DNA of 64,000 nt from UMGS1958 sp045542415 (GTDB lineage Bacteria; Bacillota; Clostridia; UBA1381). A model generated the notes under the pieces. The model made no database searches. It worked only from the letters and a program-made list of their open reading frames with translations, and was not told where the DNA came from. Below are positions 34,341 through 44,800 of the stretch, in pieces; the stretch's first letter is position 1; the number at the start of each line of letters is the position of its first letter. Location: the NCBI GenBank assembly GCA_045542415.1, contig JAZQKZ010000031.1, positions 31,753-95,752 on the forward strand, in the 5' to 3' direction. A program made the position numbers and the translations under genes.

Positions 34341-36527
34341 TCACTCAAACATCATTGATTCCATATAAAAGTCATTGAAATCCTTGTCTGCGCCCAGACT
34401 GATTTCTTCCGATATATCAATTATATGATGCAGTGAATTATTACTGCTTTGCCGTTCTTTTAAATACTTTACCGCTCCGCCAAGCGAGCTGTTTCCGACC
34501 GCTTGTGTACGGTCCGCAAGCTCTTGCGGCAGCATTCCGATCTCAACTGCTTTTTGAGTATCCAGACGATACCCAAAGCCTCCTGCAATATAGATTCTTG
34601 AAATGTCTTTCTTTTCTATTCCGTATCTTGAAATCAAAGTTTCTGCTCCGGCTCTTATTGCCGCCTTTGCCAGCTGGATTTCTCTGACATCCTTTTGTGT
34701 GAAGACAATATATTCACCGTCCTCTGCCTGAGCAACCGGAAATCCGTCTTCAAAATAGTCATCATCAAAAAGTCCCGTTTCATCTATAAGCTCTTCCTTT
34801 AGCAGTTCAGCAGTCAACTCTACAACTCCCGTTCCGCATATTCCGACCGGGGGTTTTTCACGGATTGTCTTTATCTGAGCTTTCGTACCGTCAAGTCTGA
34901 CTGAACATATTGCACCTTCAATACTGCCCACTCCCCTGCTTATATTACCGCCCTCAAAAGCCGGTCCTGCCGCAGTAGAAGTAACTAATATTTTATTGCG
35001 GTTGCCTAATGCCATCTCACCGTTGGTTCCTAAATCAATAAGCAGGCATATATCCTCTGTTTTATCAAAGCCACATTCATAAAGTCCCGCAACAATATCT
35101 CCACCGACATATGTGGAAATTCCCGGAAGCAGTGTAACCTCTGCACCTATATCAATGCCGACTATATCCTTTGCAGTTCCTGTTATAAAATCAATATTTA
35201 CAGGTGTAAACGGATATTTACCCAAGCCCTCACAGTCATAGCCCATAAGCAGATGACCCATTGTTGTGTTGCATGCAATCACAATTTTTTCAACCTGTGC
35301 CGATTCTATACCATACTCTTGGCATAAAGACAGAATTCCGTTTTTCAAGTCATTCCTGATACTTTTTTTAAGTTCTTCGGCTTTACCGTCAACCGAAGCC
35401 TTTATTCTCGACACCACATCTGCACCGTATTGACGCTGTCTGTTAATCATAGAAAACGTGTGGCATATTTCTAAATTGTTTAATAGCTGAAATGCTATGG
35501 TCGTAGTGCCTATGTCTATAGCAATTTCATATTTACTGTCCGCTGATTCCACCGCCGCATTTAACCCGGTTCCGTAATCGGTTATCACATCAAAATCCGA
35601 TTCATCATTCAATCCAAACTCTACCGTCAGATTTTCTTTCGGGTACAGCAGGCATGAGAGCCTCCAGCCATCCTCAAGCTCCTTTGGGGAAAACACTTTT
35701 TTATCTTCTTCAGAAATCGGTGCTGTTCCCTCTGTAACTCTCACTCCGCATTTTCCGCATCTGCCTTTTCCGCCGCATACTGCATTTATATAGTATCCCT
35801 CGCGAATCAGTGCATTCATAAGTGATTCATTCTCTTTTACGGTTAATTTTTTTGCTTCATTACCCTTTTTTATCCGAATCTCAATCTCGGGAATATTGCG
35901 GAATTTGCAGCTGACATTAGGACAATTGCGACAATCATGACGAACCTTGAAATCATCTGTATTCTCGCTCAGGACAAATACCTGACATGACGTTTTTACC
36001 GGGTCAAGCATATACCCTGAAGTAATATCTATTCCCAGCCTGCTTTTCAGTTCAAGCTTCTCCCACGCCTCTTTTTGTACTTCCATTGAAATGTCATGCG
36101 GAGCTTCCAATCTTGTTACAATTCCTATGTTGTGCTCTTCGCAAACCTCTTTAAGCTTTTCAAGCATTCTTCCCTCTAAAGAAAATAATGCACAGTCTGC
36201 CATAGCATCACATATCATGCCGCGTACATAGTCACCGTTATCAAAATAGTCTGTGCTTCGCTGCTTTATTTCATCACCTACGCTTAATACAGCGTAAATA
36301 ACCCTGCTTCCTTTTACATATTGTCCTGTTGCACTGAGTTCACTTAGAGCGCCAAAACCCAAAATACCCACCGGCTTTACAAGTGCATGTATCTCATCGT
36401 GCATGTCATAAAACTCTTCGACCATGACATCATATACAGGATTGTCCTCTTTACAGTCAATTGCCTGCATCACAGCTTTAAGCTCTATTGTCGGCTCAAG
36501 TCCGTCTATTATATAGAATTGATTCAT
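34341..36527 (-). CDS. RACo-type corrinoid reductive activator with MetH-activation-like N-terminus
   Basis: A 728-residue protein. The first 220 residues resemble the activation domain of B12-dependent methionine synthase (SGYMLDPVKTSCQVF) and end in a CRNCPNVSCKFR cysteine cluster. A [2Fe-2S] ferredoxin domain follows (CGGKGRCGKC near 250, final Cys in WRLSC). The rest is the ASKHA-type RACo/DUF4445 ATPase fold (IDIGTTTIAFQL, CNTTMGHLLMGYD, IDLGTNGEMALG, IYIAGGFGYRLD). RACo proteins use ATP to return oxidised Co(II) corrinoid proteins to Co(I). The likely partner is the corrinoid protein encoded just upstream. The extra N-terminal domain makes it longer than classical RACo (about 630 residues). 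Confidence 0.85.
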   Translation of the reverse strand: MNQFYIIDGLEPTIELKAVMQAIDCKEDNPVYDVMVEEFYDMHDEIHALVKPVGILGFGALSELSATGQYVKGSRVIYAVLSVGDEIKQRSTDYFDNGDYVRGMICDAMADCALFSLEGRMLEKLKEVCEEHNIGIVTRLEAPHDISMEVQKEAWEKLELKSRLGIDITSGYMLDPVKTSCQVFVLSENTDDFKVRHDCRNCPNVSCKFRNIPEIEIRIKKGNEAKKLTVKENESLMNALIREGYYINAVCGGKGRCGKCGVRVTEGTAPISEEDKKVFSPKELEDGWRLSCLLYPKENLTVEFGLNDESDFDVITDYGTGLNAAVESADSKYEIAIDIGTTTIAFQLLNNLEICHTFSMINRQRQYGADVVSRIKASVDGKAEELKKSIRNDLKNGILSLCQEYGIESAQVEKIVIACNTTMGHLLMGYDCEGLGKYPFTPVNIDFITGTAKDIVGIDIGAEVTLLPGISTYVGGDIVAGLYECGFDKTEDICLLIDLGTNGEMALGNRNKILVTSTAAGPAFEGGNISRGVGSIEGAICSVRLDGTKAQIKTIREKPPVGICGTGVVELTAELLKEELIDETGLFDDDYFEDGFPVAQAEDGEYIVFTQKDVREIQLAKAAIRAGAETLISRYGIEKKDISRIYIAGGFGYRLDTQKAVEIGMLPQELADRTQAVGNSSLGGAVKYLKERQSSNNSLHHIIDISEEISLGADKDFNDFYMESMMFE

Positions 36528-36533
36528 TTCAAC

Positions 36534-37181
36534 TTACTTTCTTTCCAATACTGCTTCTTTTGCGGTCTCTGCTGCTGAGGTTGCATCTGCTGTATAATGG
36601 TCTGCCTCAATCTGTGCTGCAAAATCCTCTGTAACCGGTGCACCGCCTATCATTACTATGTATTTATCTCTGAGACCCCTTTCCTTAAGTCTGTCTATAA
36701 CCTCCTTCATGTACGGCATAGTTGTAGTTAAAAGTGCCGACATACAGATTATATCTGCATCAATCTCTTCTGCCTTATTGATAAATGTATCTGCCTCTAC
36801 ATCTGTTCCGATATCAACGATTTCAAAGCCTGCACCCTTTAACATCATTGCTACAAGGTTCTTGCCGATATCATGGAGATCACCCTTTACAGTGCCTATT
36901 ACAGCCTTACCCAGGGACTCATTTCCGATTTCTACAAGCTTAGGCTCCAATATAGCAAGACCTGCATTCATTGCTCTTGCCGCAACTAAAACCTCCGGAA
37001 CAAATACTTCATTTCTCTTAAACTTACCGCCTACAATCATCATGCCCGAAAGTAAGCCGTCGTTTAAAATCTCCTTAGGGTCAACTCCCTGCTCCAAAGC
37101 CTCCTGAACCAGAGCCTTTACATTCTTTGCGCGGCCTTTCTGTAACCACTCTGAAATCTCATTAATAATCTCTGCTGCCAT
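36534..37181 (-). CDS. Corrinoid (B12-binding) methyl-carrier protein
   Basis: A 215-residue protein of the MtmC/MttC/MtbC class. The N-terminal four-helix cap is followed by a Rossmann B12 domain with the His-on motif GDLHDIGKNLVAMMLKGAGF, IDADIICMSALLTTTM and a final VMIGGAPVT. It carries a methyl group on cobalt between the two methyltransferases of the operon. SD and spacing are normal. Confidence 0.93.
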   Translation of the reverse strand: MAAEIINEISEWLQKGRAKNVKALVQEALEQGVDPKEILNDGLLSGMMIVGGKFKRNEVFVPEVLVAARAMNAGLAILEPKLVEIGNESLGKAVIGTVKGDLHDIGKNLVAMMLKGAGFEIVDIGTDVEADTFINKAEEIDADIICMSALLTTTMPYMKEVIDRLKERGLRDKYIVMIGGAPVTEDFAAQIEADHYTADATSAAETAKEAVLERK

Positions 37182-37203
37182 GTCAGTTCCTCCTTAAATA
37201 TAT

Positions 37204-38214
37204 TTATCTTGTTTTATAAAATTCATCTGTTGCATCAAAAAATGCCTGTAGGTTTTCAATAGGTGTCATCGGCGGAATATCACATCCGCTTGACATTACA
37301 AAGTTCGGATACTTACTGCATCTTTCAAGTAATGCAATTACTTCATTACGGATTGTTTCAGGATTACTGTTTCTGATTATACCTGCCGGGTCAATATTTC
37401 CGATAACCATTCTATCAGCAGGTAATTCCTTTAACATTGCTTCTATATCGATTGCATTTCCGAAGCTGTATGCAAGTGCATCAACTTCTTTCATACTATC
37501 TGCAAGGGGTTCAACGTTTCCACAGTTATGATACATGACAATAAAGTTCTCATCCTCTACCGCCTCTCTTATTCTCTTTACATACGGCGTTGAGAATTCG
37601 TCAATCAGGCTTGGTGAAAGCAATCCCGCTGCCGGCTCTGCCATAGCAATTCCGTTTGCACCCACTGCCTTGAATGCCTTTGCATATTCAATCAGAAATT
37701 CAGTCGCTTTATTAAGTACTGTCTCTACCATATCCGGCTCTTCATAGCAAAGAATCATAATCTCTGTCATATCAAGCAATCTGCCTGCAAGAGAATACGG
37801 TCCGATGATTCCTGCAAGTACGGGTCTGTCTGTAATAAGCTCGCATGCCTTTTCAATACCCTTTACACACTCGCCTGTTCTTCCTGCTCCCACCTGCGGA
37901 ACCTCAAGAGCATCCGCTTCATCCTCATCATGAATAAGTGCGTCTGTTATGGTCGGAACATCATCTTCACTATAGTGGACCCTACTTCCGAATGCCTCAG
38001 CCTCTACCGATAAATCCATAAGACTGAATGCTGCTCCCGTATCAAATCTGTCTGCAATTGCTTTCATACACTGTGCCTGTAAATCTGCACTTTTCACAAG
38101 TTCCTCTACTGTATGACCGATAATCTGCACTCCCGGAAATGAAAGAATCGGCATTGCTTTTTTTACCGGAGCCGACATATACTCTTCAAGCCACTTTTTC
38201 ATGTTCATTTTCAT
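37204..38214 (-). CDS. UroD-family methyltransferase, MtaA/MtbA-like
   Basis: The start at 38214 (MKMNMKKW) is chosen because GGGAG sits 8 bases upstream; the first ATG at 38220 is too close to it. The 336-residue protein has the MtaA/MtbA/CmuA-type zinc site (YHNCGN and later SGCDIPP). In methanogens such enzymes move methyl from a corrinoid protein to coenzyme M; in acetogens and other Clostridia related proteins act with folate or unknown acceptors. First gene of the four-gene operon. Confidence 0.8.
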   Translation of the reverse strand: MKMNMKKWLEEYMSAPVKKAMPILSFPGVQIIGHTVEELVKSADLQAQCMKAIADRFDTGAAFSLMDLSVEAEAFGSRVHYSEDDVPTITDALIHDEDEADALEVPQVGAGRTGECVKGIEKACELITDRPVLAGIIGPYSLAGRLLDMTEIMILCYEEPDMVETVLNKATEFLIEYAKAFKAVGANGIAMAEPAAGLLSPSLIDEFSTPYVKRIREAVEDENFIVMYHNCGNVEPLADSMKEVDALAYSFGNAIDIEAMLKELPADRMVIGNIDPAGIIRNSNPETIRNEVIALLERCSKYPNFVMSSGCDIPPMTPIENLQAFFDATDEFYKTR

Positions 38215-38374
38215 AACCATATCTCCCTTTCGTATGATGCTGTGTACTTACTATGCCTACATTATAACATGCCTTTGCCCGAAATGCATTATCCATTATT
38301 GCCGAAAAATATGAAATTATTGCTCTGTTATATGTCCTGTGTTAATCATCACCATTTTTTGGGGATAAAAAGCA

Positions 38375-38406
38375 AGCTCCGCTACGGTAAATCCCGAAGC
38401 GGAGCT
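38375..38406 (-). terminator. Terminator of the LOG-family gene
   Basis: AGCTCCGCT and AGCGGAGCT form a perfect 9-bp stem; on the minus strand it is followed by TGCTTTTTAT. Confidence 0.75.
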
Positions 38407-38416
38407 GTGTCTGAAT

Positions 38417-38995
38417 TTATCCTATTTCCTTTAAATCCCGTATATCCATCGGTGCTTCATTGTAGTTTTCGATATATTCAAGCAACTCTGCCTCATCAGC
38501 GAAAACTTTAAACAGGTCAAGGCTCTTTTCTTTCATAAAATTATTCTTTGCTGTCTTTTCAAGCATACTTAACATATCGTCATAATATCCGTTAATATTA
38601 AAAATTGCAATCGGCTTATTATGTCTTTCCAGCTGCTTTAACGTGAGAATCTCAAAAAACTCATCAAAAGTACCAAGTCCGCCCGGAGCTATAACAAATG
38701 CATCGGAACGCTCCTCAAGTATTTTCTTTCTCTCTCTCATAGTTTCAGTATAGACAAATTCCGTACATTTATCGAACAGCACACCGTCAACAATGAAAAA
38801 AGTCGGTGCGATGCCTATAATTGCACCACCGTTATCATATGCACCTCTCGCTGTCGCTCCCATAACACCGTTCGCACCGCCGCCATATACAAGCGTATGA
38901 CCTCTTTTTGCCATTTCTTCTGCTAATGCGTATGCACTGTCATGATAAATCTGAGCAATACTGTCACTCGATGCTCCGTAAACACAAATATTCAT
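38417..38995 (-). CDS. LOG-family (TIGR00730) phosphoribohydrolase
   Basis: The start at 38995 (MNICVYGASS) has AGGAGGTC upstream; the longer frame is rejected. The 192-residue Rossmann-like protein shows YGGGANGVMG, a catalytic-site Arg in TMRERK and PGGLGTFDE, the LOG signature. Relatives release the base from nucleoside 5'-monophosphates, including cytokinin-type ones. The bacterial role is usually unknown. It is a single gene. Confidence 0.88.
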   Translation of the reverse strand: MNICVYGASSDSIAQIYHDSAYALAEEMAKRGHTLVYGGGANGVMGATARGAYDNGGAIIGIAPTFFIVDGVLFDKCTEFVYTETMRERKKILEERSDAFVIAPGGLGTFDEFFEILTLKQLERHNKPIAIFNINGYYDDMLSMLEKTAKNNFMKEKSLDLFKVFADEAELLEYIENYNEAPMDIRDLKEIG

Positions 38996-39178
38996 ATATC
39001 CGACCTCCTGTCTTTTTATACCGCCTACGGGTATTGTTTTCTTATTCATTATAGTCAGCAAATATTACTGCCGTTTTTAATATTATATCAAAAAAATCTT
39101 TTCTTTTCAATAAGCTTATGTGAATTTTTTGTAACAAATAATTTTAACAAAAACATATCAAAAAAACCGTTAAAACTA
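38996..39178. other. Non-coding AT-rich stretch
   Basis: It separates the LOG-family gene from the promoter of the GH43 gene. No gene or RNA structure is evident. Confidence 0.4.
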
Positions 39179-39207
39179 TTTACTATATCTTCCAATTATG
39201 ATATAAT
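39179..39207 (+). promoter_or_regulatory. Promoter upstream of the GH43 gene
   Basis: TTTACT (39179-39184) and TATAAT (39202-39207) with a 17-bp spacer, about 36 bp before the old start codon at 39243. Confidence 0.6.
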
Positions 39208-39242
39208 TACAGGCGGTAAATAAATATACAGGCAGTAATGCT

Positions 39243-39392
39243 ATGAATTTCACGAAATCCATGTTGGCATGCAGTATGTTACTTCTTGAGCCTTAACATG
39301 AAAACGTCACATCCGGGACGCAACTACTACACGTTACAATATCGGATTTCAGAGTATATGATACAGCATTGACTGCCGGGGAGGTAAGCTAA
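39243..39392 (+). pseudogene. Decayed 5' part of the GH43 gene (signal peptide and LamG remnant)
   Basis: In the same frame as the GH43 gene, an ATG opens MNFTKSMLACSMLLLEP, which looks like a signal-peptide start, then meets TAA. After it comes ISDFRVYDTALTAGEVS, a typical last strand of a LamG domain, then a second TAA directly before ATG 39393. All three parts share one frame. A large internal deletion plus nonsense changes in a once continuous secreted protein fit this best. Confidence 0.6.
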
Positions 39393-41786
39393 ATGAATTT
39401 ATACACAAAAACAGCTCCGAATATTACAGCTGTCACAGGTGATAATATAAAATCATACGGAGTAGAAATTGATACAATAAATAAATTGGTTTTCATACCT
39501 GTAGTTCCGGGAACAGATATCAGTACAATTTCACCGACATTCATCTGTGAAACCGAGGCATCCGCCGTTCTCACAAGCGGAAGCTATGAAAACGGAATTA
39601 TCACGGTAACTGATGCTATCGATTCTTCTTTGACACAGGAGTGGCGTGTATTTTGCGAGGAACGCGGCAATGCAGTAATTGACGGATTCTATGCAGATCC
39701 TAACATCACCTGCTTTAACGGTAAATATTATTTATATGTAACTACCGACGGTGGCAGCGGCTGGGATGCTCCGTATTTCAAGTGTTTCTCATCAGACGAC
39801 CTTGTTAACTGGAAGGATGAGGGTATCATTCTTGATCTTGCCGACGTGAGCTGGTCAAACGGTCATAACGGTTGGGCACCTACTGTTGCGGAAAAAGACG
39901 GAAAGTATTATTTCTATTACAGTGCCGCCCCCATCAATAACGGTCCGAAAAATCTTGCTGTAGCAGTTTCAGACTCCCCCACAGGTCCTTTTACCGATAT
40001 GGGCATTATAAAGCAAGGCGGCGAATTAAAAGGTCAGATGATAGATCCTGCGGTGTTCATTGATGACGATGGTCAGGCATATTTATATTGGGGTAACGGT
40101 GCTTTATACGGGGCAAAGCTTTCTGATGATATGCTCTCAATCGATGAAGCAACACTTACTACCATTACACCTCCAAACTTCCGTGAGGCTTCATTTATGA
40201 TTAAGCGTAACGGAACATATTACATGATGTGGTCAGAGGATGACACCGGGAGTCCCGATTACCATGTCAGATACGGTAAAATGACTTCACCACTTTCATC
40301 AATTTCGGGCAACACGATTGTACTTCACCGCGACAATGCCAACTCAGATTTAATCAAAGGCACAGGACACCACTCAGTTATAAATATTCCGGGAACGGAT
40401 GAATGGTATATCTGCTATCATCGCTTTAACACAGCATTATACGGTCATCAGGAGACACAATGCTCCGCTGCAGGAAATCACCGTGAGGTATGCATAAATA
40501 AGATGGAATTTGACGAAAACGGCAATATCATAAGTGTTGTACCCACATTATCAGGTATAACCACTCCGGTATATGTAACAAAAAAAATCAAAGCTGATAC
40601 TTCTCTTGAGGCACTTGCAAAAGAACTTGAAATCGACTCTGAAATATACGGAAACCAGTATATGCCGTCAGAGTATAACGGAGTAAAAATCACATGGACC
40701 TCTGACAATCCGGCAATCGCGTCCGACGGTACCGTTACAAGAGGCGATACCGATACAGAGATAAAAGTAAGTGCATTGTTTGACAACGGTGCATATACAT
40801 ATGAAAAAACATATACCGTAACTGTTCTTGCTACCCCCGCCAACAAGGGCGAAGAGGATATGGGTGCATATCTGTTCGTACACTTTGTAGGCACAGAGGA
40901 CGATGCTTCAAACGAGCAGATTTATTTCTCTGTTTCAAAGGACGGACAGACATGGAAAACATTAAACAACAACACTCCCATTCTTACAAGTACATTGGGC
41001 GAGCTTGGTGTCCGCGACCCGCATATTGTACGTTCACCCGAGGGTGATAAATTCTTCCTTATTGCGACTGATTTAAGTATCTACAACCGCCGCGACGATT
41101 CAAAACGCTGGAACACATGCCAGACCTGTGGTTCCAAGTCAATCATGATCTGGGAATCAACAGACCTCGTAAACTGGTCAGAGCAGCGAATGGTTGAGGT
41201 TGCTGATCAAAACGCCGGCTGTGCATGGGCACCCGAAAGCGTGTATGACTATGAAAAGAAACAATATATGGTATTTTGGGCTTCAAAGGTTTCTGACGAT
41301 AATTACTCTACTCAGAGAATATACAGGAGCTACACAACCGATTTCATACATTTCAGCAACCCTGAGATTTATATCTCTGACAAAGCTTGCAATATTGATA
41401 CAACCTTTATAATCCACGACGGAGTCTATTACAGGTTCACAAAGGATGAAAGCAAATCGTCTGTTACAATGATGAAAAGTACATCATTAAACGGTGATTT
41501 TGAAGAGGTTTCAACATACACCATAAACGGAACAGCCGGAAATACCATTACCGGCTATGAGGGACCGACTGCATATAAAATAAACGGCGAAGAAAAATGG
41601 TGTCTGCTGCTTGACTATTACTCAAAGTCTCAGGGCTATAAGCCTTTTATAACAAACGATATCGCAACCGGACAATTCACCTCTGCATCAGACTTCAACT
41701 TCGATGCAAAATACCGTCACGGCACAGTAATGCCGATTACGCTTGACGAATACAATGCACTTACAGCTGCATATGCGAAGTTTTAA
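39393..41786 (+). CDS. Two-domain GH43-type glycosidase without signal peptide
   Basis: A 797-residue protein. A short Ig-like domain (1-90) is followed by a five-blade beta-propeller of the GH43 arabinofuranosidase/xylosidase type: FYADPNI (base Asp near 102), WAPTV (near 160), IDPAVF (near 217) and REASFM (acid Glu near 264). An Ig-like linker (about 390-480) leads to a second GH43-like propeller: RDPHI (near 541), WAPES (near 612), DTTFI (near 669), YEGPT (near 723). The targets are probably arabinan or arabinoxylan side chains. There is no signal peptide, unlike the family norm, and the sequence upstream shows a broken one in frame. A GGGGAGGT stretch inherited from the old LamG codons now serves as ribosome binding site. 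Confidence 0.8.
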   Translation: MNLYTKTAPNITAVTGDNIKSYGVEIDTINKLVFIPVVPGTDISTISPTFICETEASAVLTSGSYENGIITVTDAIDSSLTQEWRVFCEERGNAVIDGFYADPNITCFNGKYYLYVTTDGGSGWDAPYFKCFSSDDLVNWKDEGIILDLADVSWSNGHNGWAPTVAEKDGKYYFYYSAAPINNGPKNLAVAVSDSPTGPFTDMGIIKQGGELKGQMIDPAVFIDDDGQAYLYWGNGALYGAKLSDDMLSIDEATLTTITPPNFREASFMIKRNGTYYMMWSEDDTGSPDYHVRYGKMTSPLSSISGNTIVLHRDNANSDLIKGTGHHSVINIPGTDEWYICYHRFNTALYGHQETQCSAAGNHREVCINKMEFDENGNIISVVPTLSGITTPVYVTKKIKADTSLEALAKELEIDSEIYGNQYMPSEYNGVKITWTSDNPAIASDGTVTRGDTDTEIKVSALFDNGAYTYEKTYTVTVLATPANKGEEDMGAYLFVHFVGTEDDASNEQIYFSVSKDGQTWKTLNNNTPILTSTLGELGVRDPHIVRSPEGDKFFLIATDLSIYNRRDDSKRWNTCQTCGSKSIMIWESTDLVNWSEQRMVEVADQNAGCAWAPESVYDYEKKQYMVFWASKVSDDNYSTQRIYRSYTTDFIHFSNPEIYISDKACNIDTTFIIHDGVYYRFTKDESKSSVTMMKSTSLNGDFEEVSTYTINGTAGNTITGYEGPTAYKINGEEKWCLLLDYYSKSQGYKPFITNDIATGQFTSASDFNFDAKYRHGTVMPITLDEYNALTAAYAKF

Positions 41787-41863
41787 TCAACGGTCAGGAG
41801 GTTTGTAATCTGACAAGCAATCAATAACAGGGACACTTCTTATAAGAGAAAGGGACATGAAAT

Positions 41864-44800
41864 ATGAGAAAATATTTAAGTACATTCACTGCATTATCAA
41901 TGCTCACATCGATACTTAGCACTCCCCTTGCATTCGCTGAGGGAGGTATTACCTCTCTGGCAGAACTCAAGTCTGCATTTAACGGCACCTTTACGGGGAA
42001 TTATGTTCTTGAAAGCGATATCAATGTCACAAACAGCGGCATAACAAGTTCTATAACAATTGACGGAAACGGTCATATATTAAACAGCACTGAAACAGGC
42101 GGCGATTCTACAATTTATCAGAATGAAAATGTAACCTCCGAACTAAAAAATCTGACAATCAACGGCAACACCAAGCCTGAGGTCGGAATATGGGAGGGTG
42201 CCGGCAGTATGACAATTACCGATTCGGTAATTCAGAACTACGCCGTTTCAACAGTACGCCGTGCCGCTATAGGTGCAGGCTCGTCAGGGTCAGGAAAGCA
42301 GGGTTCACTTACCCTTAACAATGTTGATTTCATAAACAATTCAGACTTTGATATAAATATTTCTGATGCAGCAACAGTTAATATCAACGAGGGTACTGAG
42401 CTGAATAAGGTGAGGCTCCAATCCACGGGAGCAACACTCAATATCGGCGCTAACTGGGACGGTGAATTTGAAATCACAATGGACTCCCCTGCCTCACGCA
42501 CACTTGGTACAGTCGGAGAGGGTGCCGATATTTCAGGCATTACAGTAAGCGGAGATGCCGGCTACTATGCCGCTAATGAAGACGGAAAGCTTGTTATAAA
42601 GAACGATAACGGTGCAACAATCCGGTTTGATATGAATTCAAGAAGTACACTCTTCAAGGGTTCGGCAGGTTTCCTGTACGGCGTCGCTGAAATCAATGTA
42701 CCGTCAATTGACCTGCTTCAGGGTCTGAAGCCGAGTACGATGGTACAAAAGGCATTAGGCGGCTTACAGCATCCGACAGGTGATGCAACAAGAGTTTCAT
42801 CAGCACTTGAGGCGGCAGGAGTTCGGGATATGCAGGTATATTTGCAGGATATTTATCTCGAATGGCCGTATAACGCCCCCTATAAAGCTGACGGCTCACT
42901 TGATGTTGACGGATATCAGCGTACTGCGGAGAGTATTCTCTACGGAATGATATGCCATAAAGCAAATGAGGGCGACAAGGGTGCGTTTTTAGGCAGTGAC
43001 GGCAATTATTATACTCTTAATGAGGAAGAGGCTGCGAAATACAGCTATGTACTATACAATGAGCCTGACCAGATATGGTATGGCGGTAATCTTGACGGCT
43101 TAAAGAAAGCATGGAAGCAGCTCTATGATGCTGTTCATGCAATCGACCCGAATGCGAGATGTGCAGGCCCGAACTTTGCGGGATTTAATGCAAGTAAATA
43201 TGACAGTTTCTTATCATATTGTTATGATAACAACTGTCTTCCGGAGCTTATCTCATGGCATGAGCTGGGAGACAGTTCGCTTACAAGCTTTTTCAACAAC
43301 TATGCTTCAATAGAGAGCATGGTAAAGAAATATTATACCGACGCATATGCACAGAAATCAGGCAGAAGCTATCAGCCTGAGCTTCTTGTAAACGAATATG
43401 CAAGACATTATGATATTGGTGCTCCGGGTGGACTGGTAAAATGGCTTTCAATGTTCGAGGATAAGGACATGAACGCTTGTATGGCATATTGGGGCATGGC
43501 AAATTCATTGAATGAGATGGCAGCAGACCATAACAGCCCTGCATCAACATGGTGGGTATATCATTGGTATGCACAAATGACAGGCGAGCAGTGTACACTT
43601 ACATCACCGTCATTTGAAAATACAAGATTCTACGGAACAGCCGCATATGACAAGGACATAAATATGGCATATGTACTCTTTGGCGGAAATGAGGAAAAGC
43701 ACAGCAAAGAAACAGTATTACTTGATAACATGAATTCAACTGCACTTGCAGGTAAAAACAGTGCAGCAAACGTGAAGATTTACGGAGTAAGTTTCTCAGG
43801 ACAGCTTGGCTCTAAATATCAGCCGGAGATTGTTTTTGACGGTCCGATAACTGTAAATGATAATACACTTAAAATCCAGGTGACGGATACAGATGAAATG
43901 GACGCTTTCTTCGCTGTAATCACACCGACTGATGAAGCCGGCACAACCATGCAGGATGTAAGAATTTCAACGCTTTCATATGAGGCGGAGGATGCAGACC
44001 TTATCGGCGGTGCAACAGCTTATAACAAGGTAGGATGGAGTACATTTGCAGCTTCGGGACGAAAAGAGGTCGGAAGCATAAACAATAACGGTGACGGCGT
44101 TAAGTTCACAGTCAACGTACCTGAAAGCGGCATGTATGATTTAGGAATATTCTATTCATTACAGGCACCGTATGTAAACGCTCAGACTCTTGAGCCGGAC
44201 GCAAACGGACAGAATAGAGCAATAGGAAAGACACTTCCGTTCGGAATGCAGATTGATAATGAAGTGATGCAGACACTTTACCTTGAAAGTACAGTAGTAT
44301 GGCATTACAGAAGACATCATAATGTTGATGTATATCTTGATGCAGGTGAACATACAATCACATTTACACAGATAAACGGCGACGAGGGCAGCAAGGGCAA
44401 TTTACAGCTTGTTGCGGCACTTGATAAGATTGACCTTGATCTGATTGAGGACTACGAGGGACGATATGACTTTGAGGTTGATATAACAGAACATACCGCA
44501 TTCAAAGAAGGCGATGTAACAAAGATTACAGCGGTTGCTCCGGTTGCAGGCTATTATACAATCAACGGTGCGGAAGATGCTACACTGTCAAGACAGCTTG
44601 TGGATTATGCTCCTGATGCAAAAACATATTCAGAATGCTCAACCTATGATCATGTTTTCTGGAATGGTGTAACCTCAGATGGATGCGTAGTAATTTCAGC
44701 TCCGACCGTATATCTTTCTCAGGGTGCGAACACTATCGGAGTAAAGGGCGACGCTTCCGTACTCAGGTTTGAGTACAATGATACACCTGAGACAGGTGCA

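Noticed and set aside
39243..39393. TAA stop codon recoding or read-through to restore the GH43 signal peptide
   Set aside because: TAA ends many other genes here, and most of the LamG domain is physically missing, so read-through would not restore the ancestral protein.
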